NCBI GenBank assembly: GCA_017936205.1
Contig: JAGBGB010000017.1
Coordinates: forward strand, 1-6,198
DNA length: 6,198 nucleotides
Direction: 5' to 3'
Source of the DNA: Oscillospiraceae bacterium
GTDB lineage: Bacteria; Bacillota; Clostridia; Oscillospirales; Oscillospiraceae
The notes under the pieces were generated by a model. That model worked only from the letters and a program-made list of their open reading frames with translations, ran no database searches and had not been told where the DNA came from. Below, in pieces: positions 1 through 6,195 of this stretch. The position numbers were made by a program, and so were the translations under genes. Each line of letters opens with the position of its first letter. The first letter of the stretch is position 1.

Positions 1-2
1 AT

Positions 3-3000
3 CTTGCTGAGTACGATATAAGGGTCTATACCAAAGAGCTCCACGACAATATTAATGAGGTAAAGACATGGCTCGTTGAGAAATATGAGAATGGTACAGA
101 AGATCGTTATTATCCTGTTCCTTTCGCGGAGCTGGAGGACCTTGTGCTTAAGGCTGCGGATCTTTACGGCAGGGCCAATGGCACCAACAAGACCGAGGCT
201 TTGCAGGCAGAGGTCGATGCAATGGCGGAGGCTCTGAAAACACTACTGGGCAAGCAGGAAATCTTCACTCCCTCTATTAATGTCCCTGTCACCTTCTATG
301 ACTTCCGTTCGGACGGCCTAATGTTTGAGGCGGCAAGTGGTGCGGCATATTCCTATATGCTGGAAGAGGCCGGTGTGTCCCCTTCCAATGTTCCTCCCTT
401 CCCCGGTGTTAAGGGCAGTCCCCTGACCAATGCCGGTTGGGGCACCAAGACCATGGGTCTGGTGGAGGATGAGCTGGTAAATGGGCAGCTCGTCTACAAG
501 GAAAAGACCATTGAATATTTGGCATGGCTCATTGCCAGAGGCTACTGCCGTCAATTTGCCGATACGGACGGATATGTAAACAGAGAGCTCTACAACAAGG
601 TCATCGAGATTTCCGCTGCAGCCGGAAAAGACACTACAGCAGAGGCTTGGACCCAAAACTTAGGTTCCTGGACGAAAACGCTGGCCAATACTGACACCGG
701 GAAAAATGGCGGCTACTTCCCTTATAGCGAGGTCGAAACTGCCTTTGACCTTGCTTACTACATTGCCACTAACATGTGGAGACCTGTTCCTGAGGATGAC
801 ATCATGGAAGAGGTGACGGTGGAAAAGGAAGATGGGACCCAGGAAACGTATGCACTTCCATACAACTTGACCGTCAACAACTATGATTATCTCCGCATGG
901 TGAAGGATTTTGATACGGGAGCGTATACCATTACATCCTATAGTCCCCTTAAGTATCAGCCTGCCCTGAACGAGGGCGAGGTTGGCCTGATTTACAATCC
1001 GGATTTGTCTGAGAAGCAGACGATTCCCGGCGGAGACATGTGCTTCATTCCCATGGGCGGCTCTAACGCTGCAGATACACATAATCAAACAGCCGGCACA
1101 TGGCTGGGTTTTGATGGCTTGTCAGAGGAATTTCAGGATAAGACAGACCTGCAAGACCCCTCGGATGCAGGTCGGGACCAAGAGTCTTTCCACTTTGCTA
1201 TGCACGCTCACGGAAGCTTTGTCTACCAGAAGGCACTGAACCAGTATTTCTACTTCTTGGGTGACGATGATGTTTACTACTTCGTCAACGGCAAGCTGGC
1301 CATGGATCTGGGCGGTGGACACCCTCCCTGCGATGACATTCTCTACCTGAACGATGTGGCAGCAAAGCTGGGACTGAAGGATGGCGGCGTGTATACCTTT
1401 GATATGTTCTATATTGAGCGACATACCAATGAGTCCAATATGTCCTTCTCCACCAACATTCAAATCATGGACACTACCACCATTACCACGGAGAAACAAT
1501 TCAACGGGGAGGGTGAGGAGATTCCTGCCGGTACCAAGGTGGAGATTGAGGAGACTATTACCTACCAGTATGGTCTGGAGAACACCCGTGATGTGCCTGT
1601 GAAGAACCTGATCTTTACGGACGATCCCCTGGGCGTTACCATTTCTCCTACGGTTTGTATTATGAACAACAAGGCTACCAATAGCACGGAGGATCCCACC
1701 GGCGGTGGCAACCAGTCGTCAGTAGGTCAATTAACCCTGTATTACTGTGGCGAGAACAAGACTCCTGCAGATGCAAATACTGAGAGCGCAAAGACCTTTG
1801 GGGAAATCAAGGCCATTCTAACAAAGATCCTCAATGAACCTACAGATCAGAACCAGTATCCTCCTTTCGGAAAGAATCATGTTTTCAGCGTCACCGGTCT
1901 CACAGCAGATCAGCTCATGGAGCTCATGAGGCTTGGACTGCCTGTGAATTGTGGCCTTTTTATCAAGGGCTTCACCCGTGATGCAAGACCTACGGACAAT
2001 CCCTTTGTCAGCAAGCTTTATACCTTCTGCGAGTATGATAAGGCAGATAGCAACGGCAATAAAGTTGAAACTGTAACCATTAGCGGCATTGCTTCTGTGT
2101 CTACTGTGGTTTACACGGAGCCGATCTTCGTACCGGACCAAATGCGCGTGGTCATAGACTATGGTAAGCCTGTGGATCTGCCTCTTTCCGAACTGGAACA
2201 GTGTTTGGTTATGGTGCTGCCGGAGGGCGCGACTGTGACAAAGACCTTCCAGGGCATCAGCGGCACGGGATCCCACGGAATGGTCTCCCAGGAGGCTCCC
2301 AAGGATTTGGGCTGCCAAAATGTGGATGAAAGTTATTCCTGCGGTTCTTCTTTCGGCAGCTTCCTGCGGACAGAGGCAGACACGCTCTGCTATACCCCTG
2401 CCCAATTCCTGTCCACCATTGCTCGCGTCTACGGTGTGTACCGTGTGGATGTGGTAAGCCCCAATCCTGCTGAAATTGTGGAAGGTGCAGACTCTGTTGA
2501 TGTGAATGATCGCACGACTTCCTATTATGTATCCATCGCCATTGAAATTATCCCTGCTACCATGATGTATTATGAGGCAGAGGATTTTACCGGCTCAGAT
2601 ATCAAAACTGTGAATACCACCGACGGCGGCAAGAATAGCACGCCCTGGGCGACCGAGCCCGATGGCACCGACTCTGCAGATGTGCCTCAGGATTTCGAGC
2701 TTCTGAGAGATACTAACAAGGACATGCTCATTGACCGGATGCATATCCCGGAGGGCGCTTTCTTTGTGGATTTCGATGGGGAAGGCTATGAAGATCGCTA
2801 TAAGGATGATCCGGTGTATGGGGGGCAGGATTTTGACACGGCAGCCACTTGGTGGACAAACAATCAAAACATGAATGCCCCCGTGGTCGATCAGACCAAA
2901 GGAACGCTGTCTGTTACTATGACATCTCGGGACACATATCCCTATGTAAACACTAAGCAAACAGCAACGGGATATCCCCTGCGTTATTCTCCTACGGACA

Positions 3001-6000
3001 AGGATTATGCACAAATTCGCTTTAAACTGCAAAATTTCCGGAAAAACTCCGATAATACCAATGTGTATATCAGAGTTACTTTCAAGACAGAAGCAAGTGG
3101 TGATGATTGGAAATATGTCCAGTACCAATACCCAACGGACCATTTAAGCAACGAGGACTATGTCACCCTCAGAATTCCTATGAATACAGAGGAGTACCTT
3201 GCTGCTGAAACCATTTATGCCTTCCGCTTTACGTTTATCAATCTGATAAGCAACGAAGAAAAAACAGACAATGGCAAGCTTACAGTTGACTATTTCTACG
3301 TAGGACCGGAAAAGGGGAGAATGGAAAACATCGATTCAGAGGATTGCTTGTTCTTCGACTTTACCGATTCGGATGCTGATGATCTCCACTATAGTCTTCC
3401 CATCTATGGTGGCAAAAACTACGATCTTGAAGGCACGTGGGTCGGAGGAACAAATACCTCTACTCCTACCATTGAAAATGGTATCCTGAGTTATGAGGAC
3501 AACGAGCCTGAAATTCAGAACGGTGCCGGCGATAATGTTTGGCCTTACACTAAGGCGGGCCTGGCATTTATCCCGGGAGAGAATGATTACTGCGAAATCC
3601 GTCTTAAAATTCACAATGCAGTGGCAAAGAATACCGATACCGATGAGGCCTACTTTAGAATCGACTATAAGGACGAAAACCAAACTCTCAAAGCAAGTTC
3701 CTCTGTTAGATTCCTGCTTAGCAAGCATGTTGGCAAGGACTATTTTACCCTGCGATTCCCCATGAATAAAGACTCCAACAATGACTATGTGAATTCGCAG
3801 GTAATTACTCAAGTTAGACCGGTGCTTGGCGGAACAAACGGAGCGACTGTCAGCATTGACTATCTCTACATCGGACCGATGGAGAATGCCACTCCCGCGG
3901 CGCAGAGTCTCTACTTCGGCTTTGACAACAGCGAGGAAGATCGGGAGCGCTACGATACCGATACCTATAAGCATGTGAACTACGATGCAGCCATAGAAAA
4001 CTGGCGTACCGGTTCGTCAAGCAAAGCTGCATTGGCAGAGACCTGTGCAGCTATCACCTTTGTGGGCGATTCTGATAATTACTGGACCGGCTTCTATACA
4101 AATAAGGGACTTGATTTCAGAGCCAATGAGGAAGATGTCGTACAGGTCCGGGTAAAGATAGACAATGCAGTAGCTGTTGGAGACAGAACAACCTATCAGC
4201 TGGCTCTCTACTATACTGACTCGAAAGGCAATTGCAAAACCAATATTATGGTTGCAAGACCGAATATTGAGCAGGCTCTCTCAGACGGTTGGTGCGTCTA
4301 TACCGTAAAATTGAAGGGACAAAGACTGTATAATTCTGATACAACGGTTGTACCTCAAGCTATGTATGAGACGGATATGATCTCGAGTATTGCCCTTGCT
4401 ACGAGTCAGGTAAGACCGATTGACAAGTCGAAGCCCTTCCTCTTTATAGATTATATCTATGTTGGGCCCGCGGAGGATGCCCCCAGTCCCGTCTATGGCC
4501 ATGATTCCGGCTATGCCAATGATACGAAGCTTTCCAATGGGAACAGTCTCTATGTTGAGGGTCTGGGCGTTAAGGTGCCTAATGCGACCACCAATGAGAA
4601 GTACTCTCAGGCTACCTTCTCCTTCACCGGAACCGGCTTCGACATCATCAGCCGTACCAACGAGACGCAGGGAAACATCCGTGTGTCGGTGTACGCAGAT
4701 GATGACATGGAGCTTGAGGACTGCGTGAAGGCGCTGTCCGTCAATATGAGCGGTGTGCTGGATCTTTATCAAATTCCTGTGGTATCTATCCAGGGCTTGC
4801 CCCATGCTACCTACTATGTGTCAGTAGAGGTCAATCATAAGCTGCAGGTAGACTTCAACGGTGACGGTGAATATGAGATCAACTACGGAAACGAATTCTA
4901 CTTTGATGCGATTCGAATCTATGATCCCATTGATGTGAGCAAGGAGCTTGTGAGCACGGATATGCGCATTGCTTACAATGCCTACCATATCGACAGGGAG
5001 GCCAACTCCTATATCAAGGAGATTCGCGACACCCTTCTGTCTGCCGCAGACTTCAGCGCGAATAACTTCAGCGGTGCAACCAGCAATGCCCTCTTTGTGG
5101 ACACTGTTGATGTGAGTGGGGAAGCAGGAATTATCGGAAGCACCGACAAAACTACTTTGACTGTAACCGATAATGTGGCAGCCAATGTCAGCACCTATAA
5201 CAAGGTGGGCCCCAAGAACGAGATCTATCTCTCTCCGGGACAGGCTGTTTCCTTCAAGCTGGTATTGGATTCCAAGCTGACTCCTACCAGCATTGACATT
5301 GGTGCAAAATCCATTTTGGGTGATGAGGCAAAGCTTGCTGCCGGCTTCGTTGTCACAGCTATCACGGGCGACCTGACCACCGTTACAAAGAGCTTGAGCG
5401 AGGTCAAGACCTCCACCGGTATGTACTATTCTTTGGATGTTTCAGATCTGCCTGCAAGTGGCGATGTATATCTGGTGATCTATAATTCCTACGATAGCAG
5501 CGAAAAGACCAAGAATATTCTTTCCATCACCGATCTGAAGATCTGCTATGACGAAGCACCTACCAATAAGCCCCCCACAGACGACGATCTGAACGAGCCT
5601 GAGATCCACACCAAGGCTGCTCAAAAGGCAGAGACCGCTGCAGAGCCCTACCGCTTCATGGTAGACGACAGAACCCTTGAGGCTGCTGCAGTCTTTATCA
5701 AGGCTGTCATAGAGACTCCTGTATTGGAAGAGGGGAGAAGGCTCATGCACTCCCTGAATCTGGCAAGTGATATTTCCATCAACTATGTGGTACCCAAGGC
5801 AGAACTGGAGGGCTGTGAGGAGCTCTCTTTGGAGGTCTCTATTCCTGAATACTACGATACTTGGAAACTTGGCTATAATACGGTGACCCTGACTCCTGTA
5901 GATAAGGGGGCCTACTATTACTTCACCTTAGAGGGTCTTACCGCTGTGCAGATGGGAGACGAGATCACTGCCACTCTTCATATGAAGAAGGACGGCAAGA

Positions 6001-6095
6001 GCTATTTCTGGGAGGCGGATACCTACTCCATTGCCCAGTACGCCTATGCCCAGCTTAACAAGGAGTCTGCAAATAAAAAGTCAAGCCCTAAATGA
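3..6095 (+). CDS. Giant modular surface/secreted protein with fibro-slime domain (5' partial)
   Basis: The frame is open from the window edge to TGA 6093-6095, giving at least 2030 residues. Sequence before the first possible start (GTG 144) reads as ordinary helical protein, so the true start is upstream. Domain order: FIVAR-like helices (r42-84), fibro-slime (r92-488), DUF11-like (r490-707), Ig-like (r708-853), first part of a carbohydrate-binding-like module (r850-917), three tandem DYxYxGP repeats (r918-1489), the rest of that module (r1497-1643), a beta-rich module (r1644-1853), an acidic linker, and a C-terminal beta domain (r1916-2019). Fibro-slime and related PA14-like domains are known from secreted or surface adhesion proteins; I infer extracellular binding, possibly to glycans. 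No catalytic motif, membrane helix or sortase signal is visible. There are 19 cysteines. The C-terminus may be altered by a frameshift near 6075-6079. The exact ligand is unknown. Confidence 0.96.
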   Translation, partial: LAEYDIRVYTKELHDNINEVKTWLVEKYENGTEDRYYPVPFAELEDLVLKAADLYGRANGTNKTEALQAEVDAMAEALKTLLGKQEIFTPSINVPVTFYDFRSDGLMFEAASGAAYSYMLEEAGVSPSNVPPFPGVKGSPLTNAGWGTKTMGLVEDELVNGQLVYKEKTIEYLAWLIARGYCRQFADTDGYVNRELYNKVIEISAAAGKDTTAEAWTQNLGSWTKTLANTDTGKNGGYFPYSEVETAFDLAYYIATNMWRPVPEDDIMEEVTVEKEDGTQETYALPYNLTVNNYDYLRMVKDFDTGAYTITSYSPLKYQPALNEGEVGLIYNPDLSEKQTIPGGDMCFIPMGGSNAADTHNQTAGTWLGFDGLSEEFQDKTDLQDPSDAGRDQESFHFAMHAHGSFVYQKALNQYFYFLGDDDVYYFVNGKLAMDLGGGHPPCDDILYLNDVAAKLGLKDGGVYTFDMFYIERHTNESNMSFSTNIQIMDTTTITTEKQFNGEGEEIPAGTKVEIEETITYQYGLENTRDVPVKNLIFTDDPLGVTISPTVCIMNNKATNSTEDPTGGGNQSSVGQLTLYYCGENKTPADANTESAKTFGEIKAILTKILNEPTDQNQYPPFGKNHVFSVTGLTADQLMELMRLGLPVNCGLFIKGFTRDARPTDNPFVSKLYTFCEYDKADSNGNKVETVTISGIASVSTVVYTEPIFVPDQMRVVIDYGKPVDLPLSELEQCLVMVLPEGATVTKTFQGISGTGSHGMVSQEAPKDLGCQNVDESYSCGSSFGSFLRTEADTLCYTPAQFLSTIARVYGVYRVDVVSPNPAEIVEGADSVDVNDRTTSYYVSIAIEIIPATMMYYEAEDFTGSDIKTVNTTDGGKNSTPWATEPDGTDSADVPQDFELLRDTNKDMLIDRMHIPEGAFFVDFDGEGYEDRYKDDPVYGGQDFDTAATWWTNNQNMNAPVVDQTKGTLSVTMTSRDTYPYVNTKQTATGYPLRYSPTDKDYAQIRFKLQNFRKNSDNTNVYIRVTFKTEASGDDWKYVQYQYPTDHLSNEDYVTLRIPMNTEEYLAAETIYAFRFTFINLISNEEKTDNGKLTVDYFYVGPEKGRMENIDSEDCLFFDFTDSDADDLHYSLPIYGGKNYDLEGTWVGGTNTSTPTIENGILSYEDNEPEIQNGAGDNVWPYTKAGLAFIPGENDYCEIRLKIHNAVAKNTDTDEAYFRIDYKDENQTLKASSSVRFLLSKHVGKDYFTLRFPMNKDSNNDYVNSQVITQVRPVLGGTNGATVSIDYLYIGPMENATPAAQSLYFGFDNSEEDRERYDTDTYKHVNYDAAIENWRTGSSSKAALAETCAAITFVGDSDNYWTGFYTNKGLDFRANEEDVVQVRVKIDNAVAVGDRTTYQLALYYTDSKGNCKTNIMVARPNIEQALSDGWCVYTVKLKGQRLYNSDTTVVPQAMYETDMISSIALATSQVRPIDKSKPFLFIDYIYVGPAEDAPSPVYGHDSGYANDTKLSNGNSLYVEGLGVKVPNATTNEKYSQATFSFTGTGFDIISRTNETQGNIRVSVYADDDMELEDCVKALSVNMSGVLDLYQIPVVSIQGLPHATYYVSVEVNHKLQVDFNGDGEYEINYGNEFYFDAIRIYDPIDVSKELVSTDMRIAYNAYHIDREANSYIKEIRDTLLSAADFSANNFSGATSNALFVDTVDVSGEAGIIGSTDKTTLTVTDNVAANVSTYNKVGPKNEIYLSPGQAVSFKLVLDSKLTPTSIDIGAKSILGDEAKLAAGFVVTAITGDLTTVTKSLSEVKTSTGMYYSLDVSDLPASGDVYLVIYNSYDSSEKTKNILSITDLKICYDEAPTNKPPTDDDLNEPEIHTKAAQKAETAAEPYRFMVDDRTLEAAAVFIKAVIETPVLEEGRRLMHSLNLASDISINYVVPKAELEGCEELSLEVSIPEYYDTWKLGYNTVTLTPVDKGAYYYFTLEGLTAVQMGDEITATLHMKKDGKSYFWEADTYSIAQYAYAQLNKESANKKSSPK
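126..254 (+). other. FIVAR-like helical segment
   Basis: Residues 42-84 are alanine- and leucine-rich, start with AELEDLVLKAADLYGR and contain an EVDAMAEALKTLL helix. This spacing resembles FIVAR modules, short helical repeats found between domains of Gram-positive surface proteins. The preceding residues 1-40 are also helical, with TWLVEKYENG, and may be the end of a previous copy or a linker. The assignment rests on pattern only. Confidence 0.45.
276..1466 (+). other. Fibro-slime (PA14-like) domain with long internal extension
   Basis: The domain opens with VTFYDFRSDGLMFE (about r96-109), the usual first strand. Its core is r395-488: FHFAMHAHGSFVY, then GDDDVYYFVNGKLAMDLGGGH (r420-440), then GLKDGGVYTFDMFYIERHT followed by SNMSFSTNIQI. 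The acidic GDDD loop and the DLGGGH and ERHT motifs are hallmarks of the fibro-slime family, first described in Fibrobacter slime proteins. In PA14-like folds the acidic loops often bind calcium and contact sugars; that role here is inferred. About 285 residues separate the first strand from the core. They include a helical stretch with LGSWTKTLANTDTG, which I recall from clostridial members of the family. Confidence 0.9.
1470..2123 (+). other. DUF11-like beta-sandwich domain
   Basis: The pattern VEIEETITYQYGLENTRDVP (from about r513), followed by VKNLIFTDDPLGVTI, matches the usual layout of DUF11-type repeats: a TITYxYxxxN strand, a loop, then VxNxxxTDD. These are stalk-like beta domains of surface proteins. 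The domain ends near VETVTISGIASVSTVVYTEP. It carries several cysteines (r552, 582, 650, 676), which is uncommon for a plain DUF11 stalk. Boundaries are approximate. Confidence 0.55.
2124..2561 (+). other. Ig/cadherin-like beta domain
   Basis: It starts with IFVPDQMRVVIDYGKPVDLP and includes LCYTPAQFLSTIARVYGVY, ending in YYVSIAIEIIPAT. The VIDYGKPVDLP opening and the CYTP-x-xF segment resemble an Ig-like or cadherin-like module that I recall directly upstream of YYE-starting binding modules in large clostridial surface proteins. It contains four cysteines (r734, 771, 780, 796). No enzymatic motif is seen. The family name is uncertain. Confidence 0.45.
2550..2753 (+). other. N-terminal part of an apparently split carbohydrate-binding-like module
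   Basis: IPATMMYYEAEDF (r850-862) resembles the usual opening strand of the module whose later strands (GTGFDIISRT, FDAIRIYDP) appear only at 4491-4931. The segment then runs through a glycine- and aspartate-rich loop to LLRDTNKDMLIDRM (r900-913), a DxNxDxxxD calcium-loop-like stretch, directly before the first tandem repeat. That these residues and the later segment form one fold is inferred. Confidence 0.4.
2754..3308 (+). repeat. Tandem module repeat 1 of 3 (about 185 residues)
   Basis: Residues 918-1102. Shared landmarks are an opening aromatic strand with acidic loop (FFVDFDGEGYEDRY), VYGGQDFD, a Trp shortly after, AQIRFKLQNF in the middle, DYVTLRIPMN, and the closing VDYFYVGP. The same order occurs in repeats 2 and 3. 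It is probably a beta-sandwich, perhaps glycan binding; function is inferred. By hand count this stretch is poorer in GC than its flanks, with the lowest part near 3001-3120. Confidence 0.8.
3342..3878 (+). repeat. Tandem module repeat 2 of 3 (about 179 residues)
   Basis: Residues 1114-1292. Landmarks matching repeat 1: CLFFDFTDSDADD, IYGGKNYD, a Trp, CEIRLKIHNAV, DYFTLRFPMN and IDYLYIGP. A linker of about 11 residues separates it from repeat 1. The DNA of the repeats is strongly diverged although the protein landmarks are kept, so the duplication is old or the modules were acquired separately. Confidence 0.8.
3903..4469 (+). repeat. Tandem module repeat 3 of 3 (about 189 residues)
   Basis: Residues 1301-1489. 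Landmarks: SLYFGFDNSEEDRERY, YKHVNYD where repeats 1 and 2 have YGG-x-[DN]-[FY]-D, a Trp, VQVRVKIDNAV, and the closing IDYIYVGP. It is the most diverged copy: the YGG turn is lost and the LR[IF]PMN strand is replaced by YTVKLKG. It runs directly into the next module with a linker of about seven residues. Confidence 0.78.
4491..4931 (+). other. Carbohydrate-binding-like module, main part
   Basis: Residues 1497-1643. VYGHDSGYAND, then ATFSFTGTGFDIISRTN, then LYQIPVVSIQGLPHATYYVS, then EFYFDAIRIYDPI. The FTGTGFDIIS strand and the closing FDAIRIYDP strand are typical of a binding beta-sandwich seen in large clostridial surface proteins. A DFNGDGEYE loop at r1617-1625 looks like a calcium-binding loop of the DxNxDG type. 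The ligand is unknown; carbohydrate binding is inferred from fold style. Confidence 0.6.
4932..5561 (+). other. Beta-rich module following the binding module
   Basis: Residues 1644-1853. A helical lead-in (EANSYIKEIRDTLLSA) is followed by beta strands with GPKNEIYLSPGQAVSFKL, IDIGAKSILG and NILSITDLKICY. I recall this pairing, a DAIRIYDP module followed by an NE-x-YL-x-PGQA module, in related surface proteins. I do not know an established name or function for it. It ends at a proline- and aspartate-rich linker (TNKPPTDDDLNEPE). Confidence 0.45.
5748..6059 (+). other. C-terminal beta domain, probably truncated
   Basis: Residues 1916-2019. The strands HSLNLASDISINYVVP, LSLEVSIPEYYD, YYYFTLEGLTAVQMGDEITATL and ADTYSIAQYAYAQLNK follow a pattern I recall at the C-terminal ends of large clostridial surface proteins. 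There it is normally followed by a conserved helix of the type LK-x-LC-x-x-LLRYG-x-x-AQ. Here the frame-0 protein stops about 11 residues later (KSSPK) without that helix. The role of the domain is not known to me. Confidence 0.5.
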
Positions 6096-6195
6096 AGAAA
6101 TTCTCAAAAAATTTTGCCGTGAGGTTCAGAGTAAAAAAAGGTATAGCAAAGCTGCCGGTGAACAAGGGCGTTCATCGGCTGAGGAACAGCTATGA
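6082..6195 (+). other. Possible frameshifted continuation of the giant gene
   Basis: In the frame one base ahead of the main gene, this stretch reads QALNEEILKKFC, then REVQSKKRYSKAAG, and ends at TGA 6193-6195. With one residue of slack it lines up with the helix expected after the C-terminal domain (AL-x-x-x-[IL]L-[RK]-x-x-x-x-E-x-QS-x-K-x-Y). Removing one A from the AAAAA run at 6075-6079 would join it to the main frame. An in-frame ATG at 6046 has no ribosome binding site, so a separate 49-residue gene is less likely. The alignment is from memory of the family. Confidence 0.4.

Noticed and set aside
318..3974. Long reverse-strand open frames (for example 318-656, 660-1088, 1122-1499, 1818-2405, 2595-3143 and 3336-3974)
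   Set aside because: All lie opposite the giant coding frame, have unconvincing protein composition and no recognisable motifs, while the forward frame carries clear domains throughout. They are shadows.
2754..4469. Recent DNA-level tandem duplication or CRISPR-like repeat
   Set aside because: The three modules match only at protein landmark level. Even the closing DYxYxGP codons differ between copies, and no short identical direct repeats were seen.
1381..4728. Plus-strand frames at 1381-1602, 3493-3765 and 4459-4728
   Set aside because: They overlap the main gene in other frames and are rich in Pro, Arg, Met and Ser, as expected for out-of-frame translation of this codon use.
6046..6195. 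Independent 49-residue small gene starting at ATG 6046
   Set aside because: No Shine-Dalgarno sequence precedes the ATG, the first part lies inside the main gene, and the later part is better explained as a frameshifted continuation of it.
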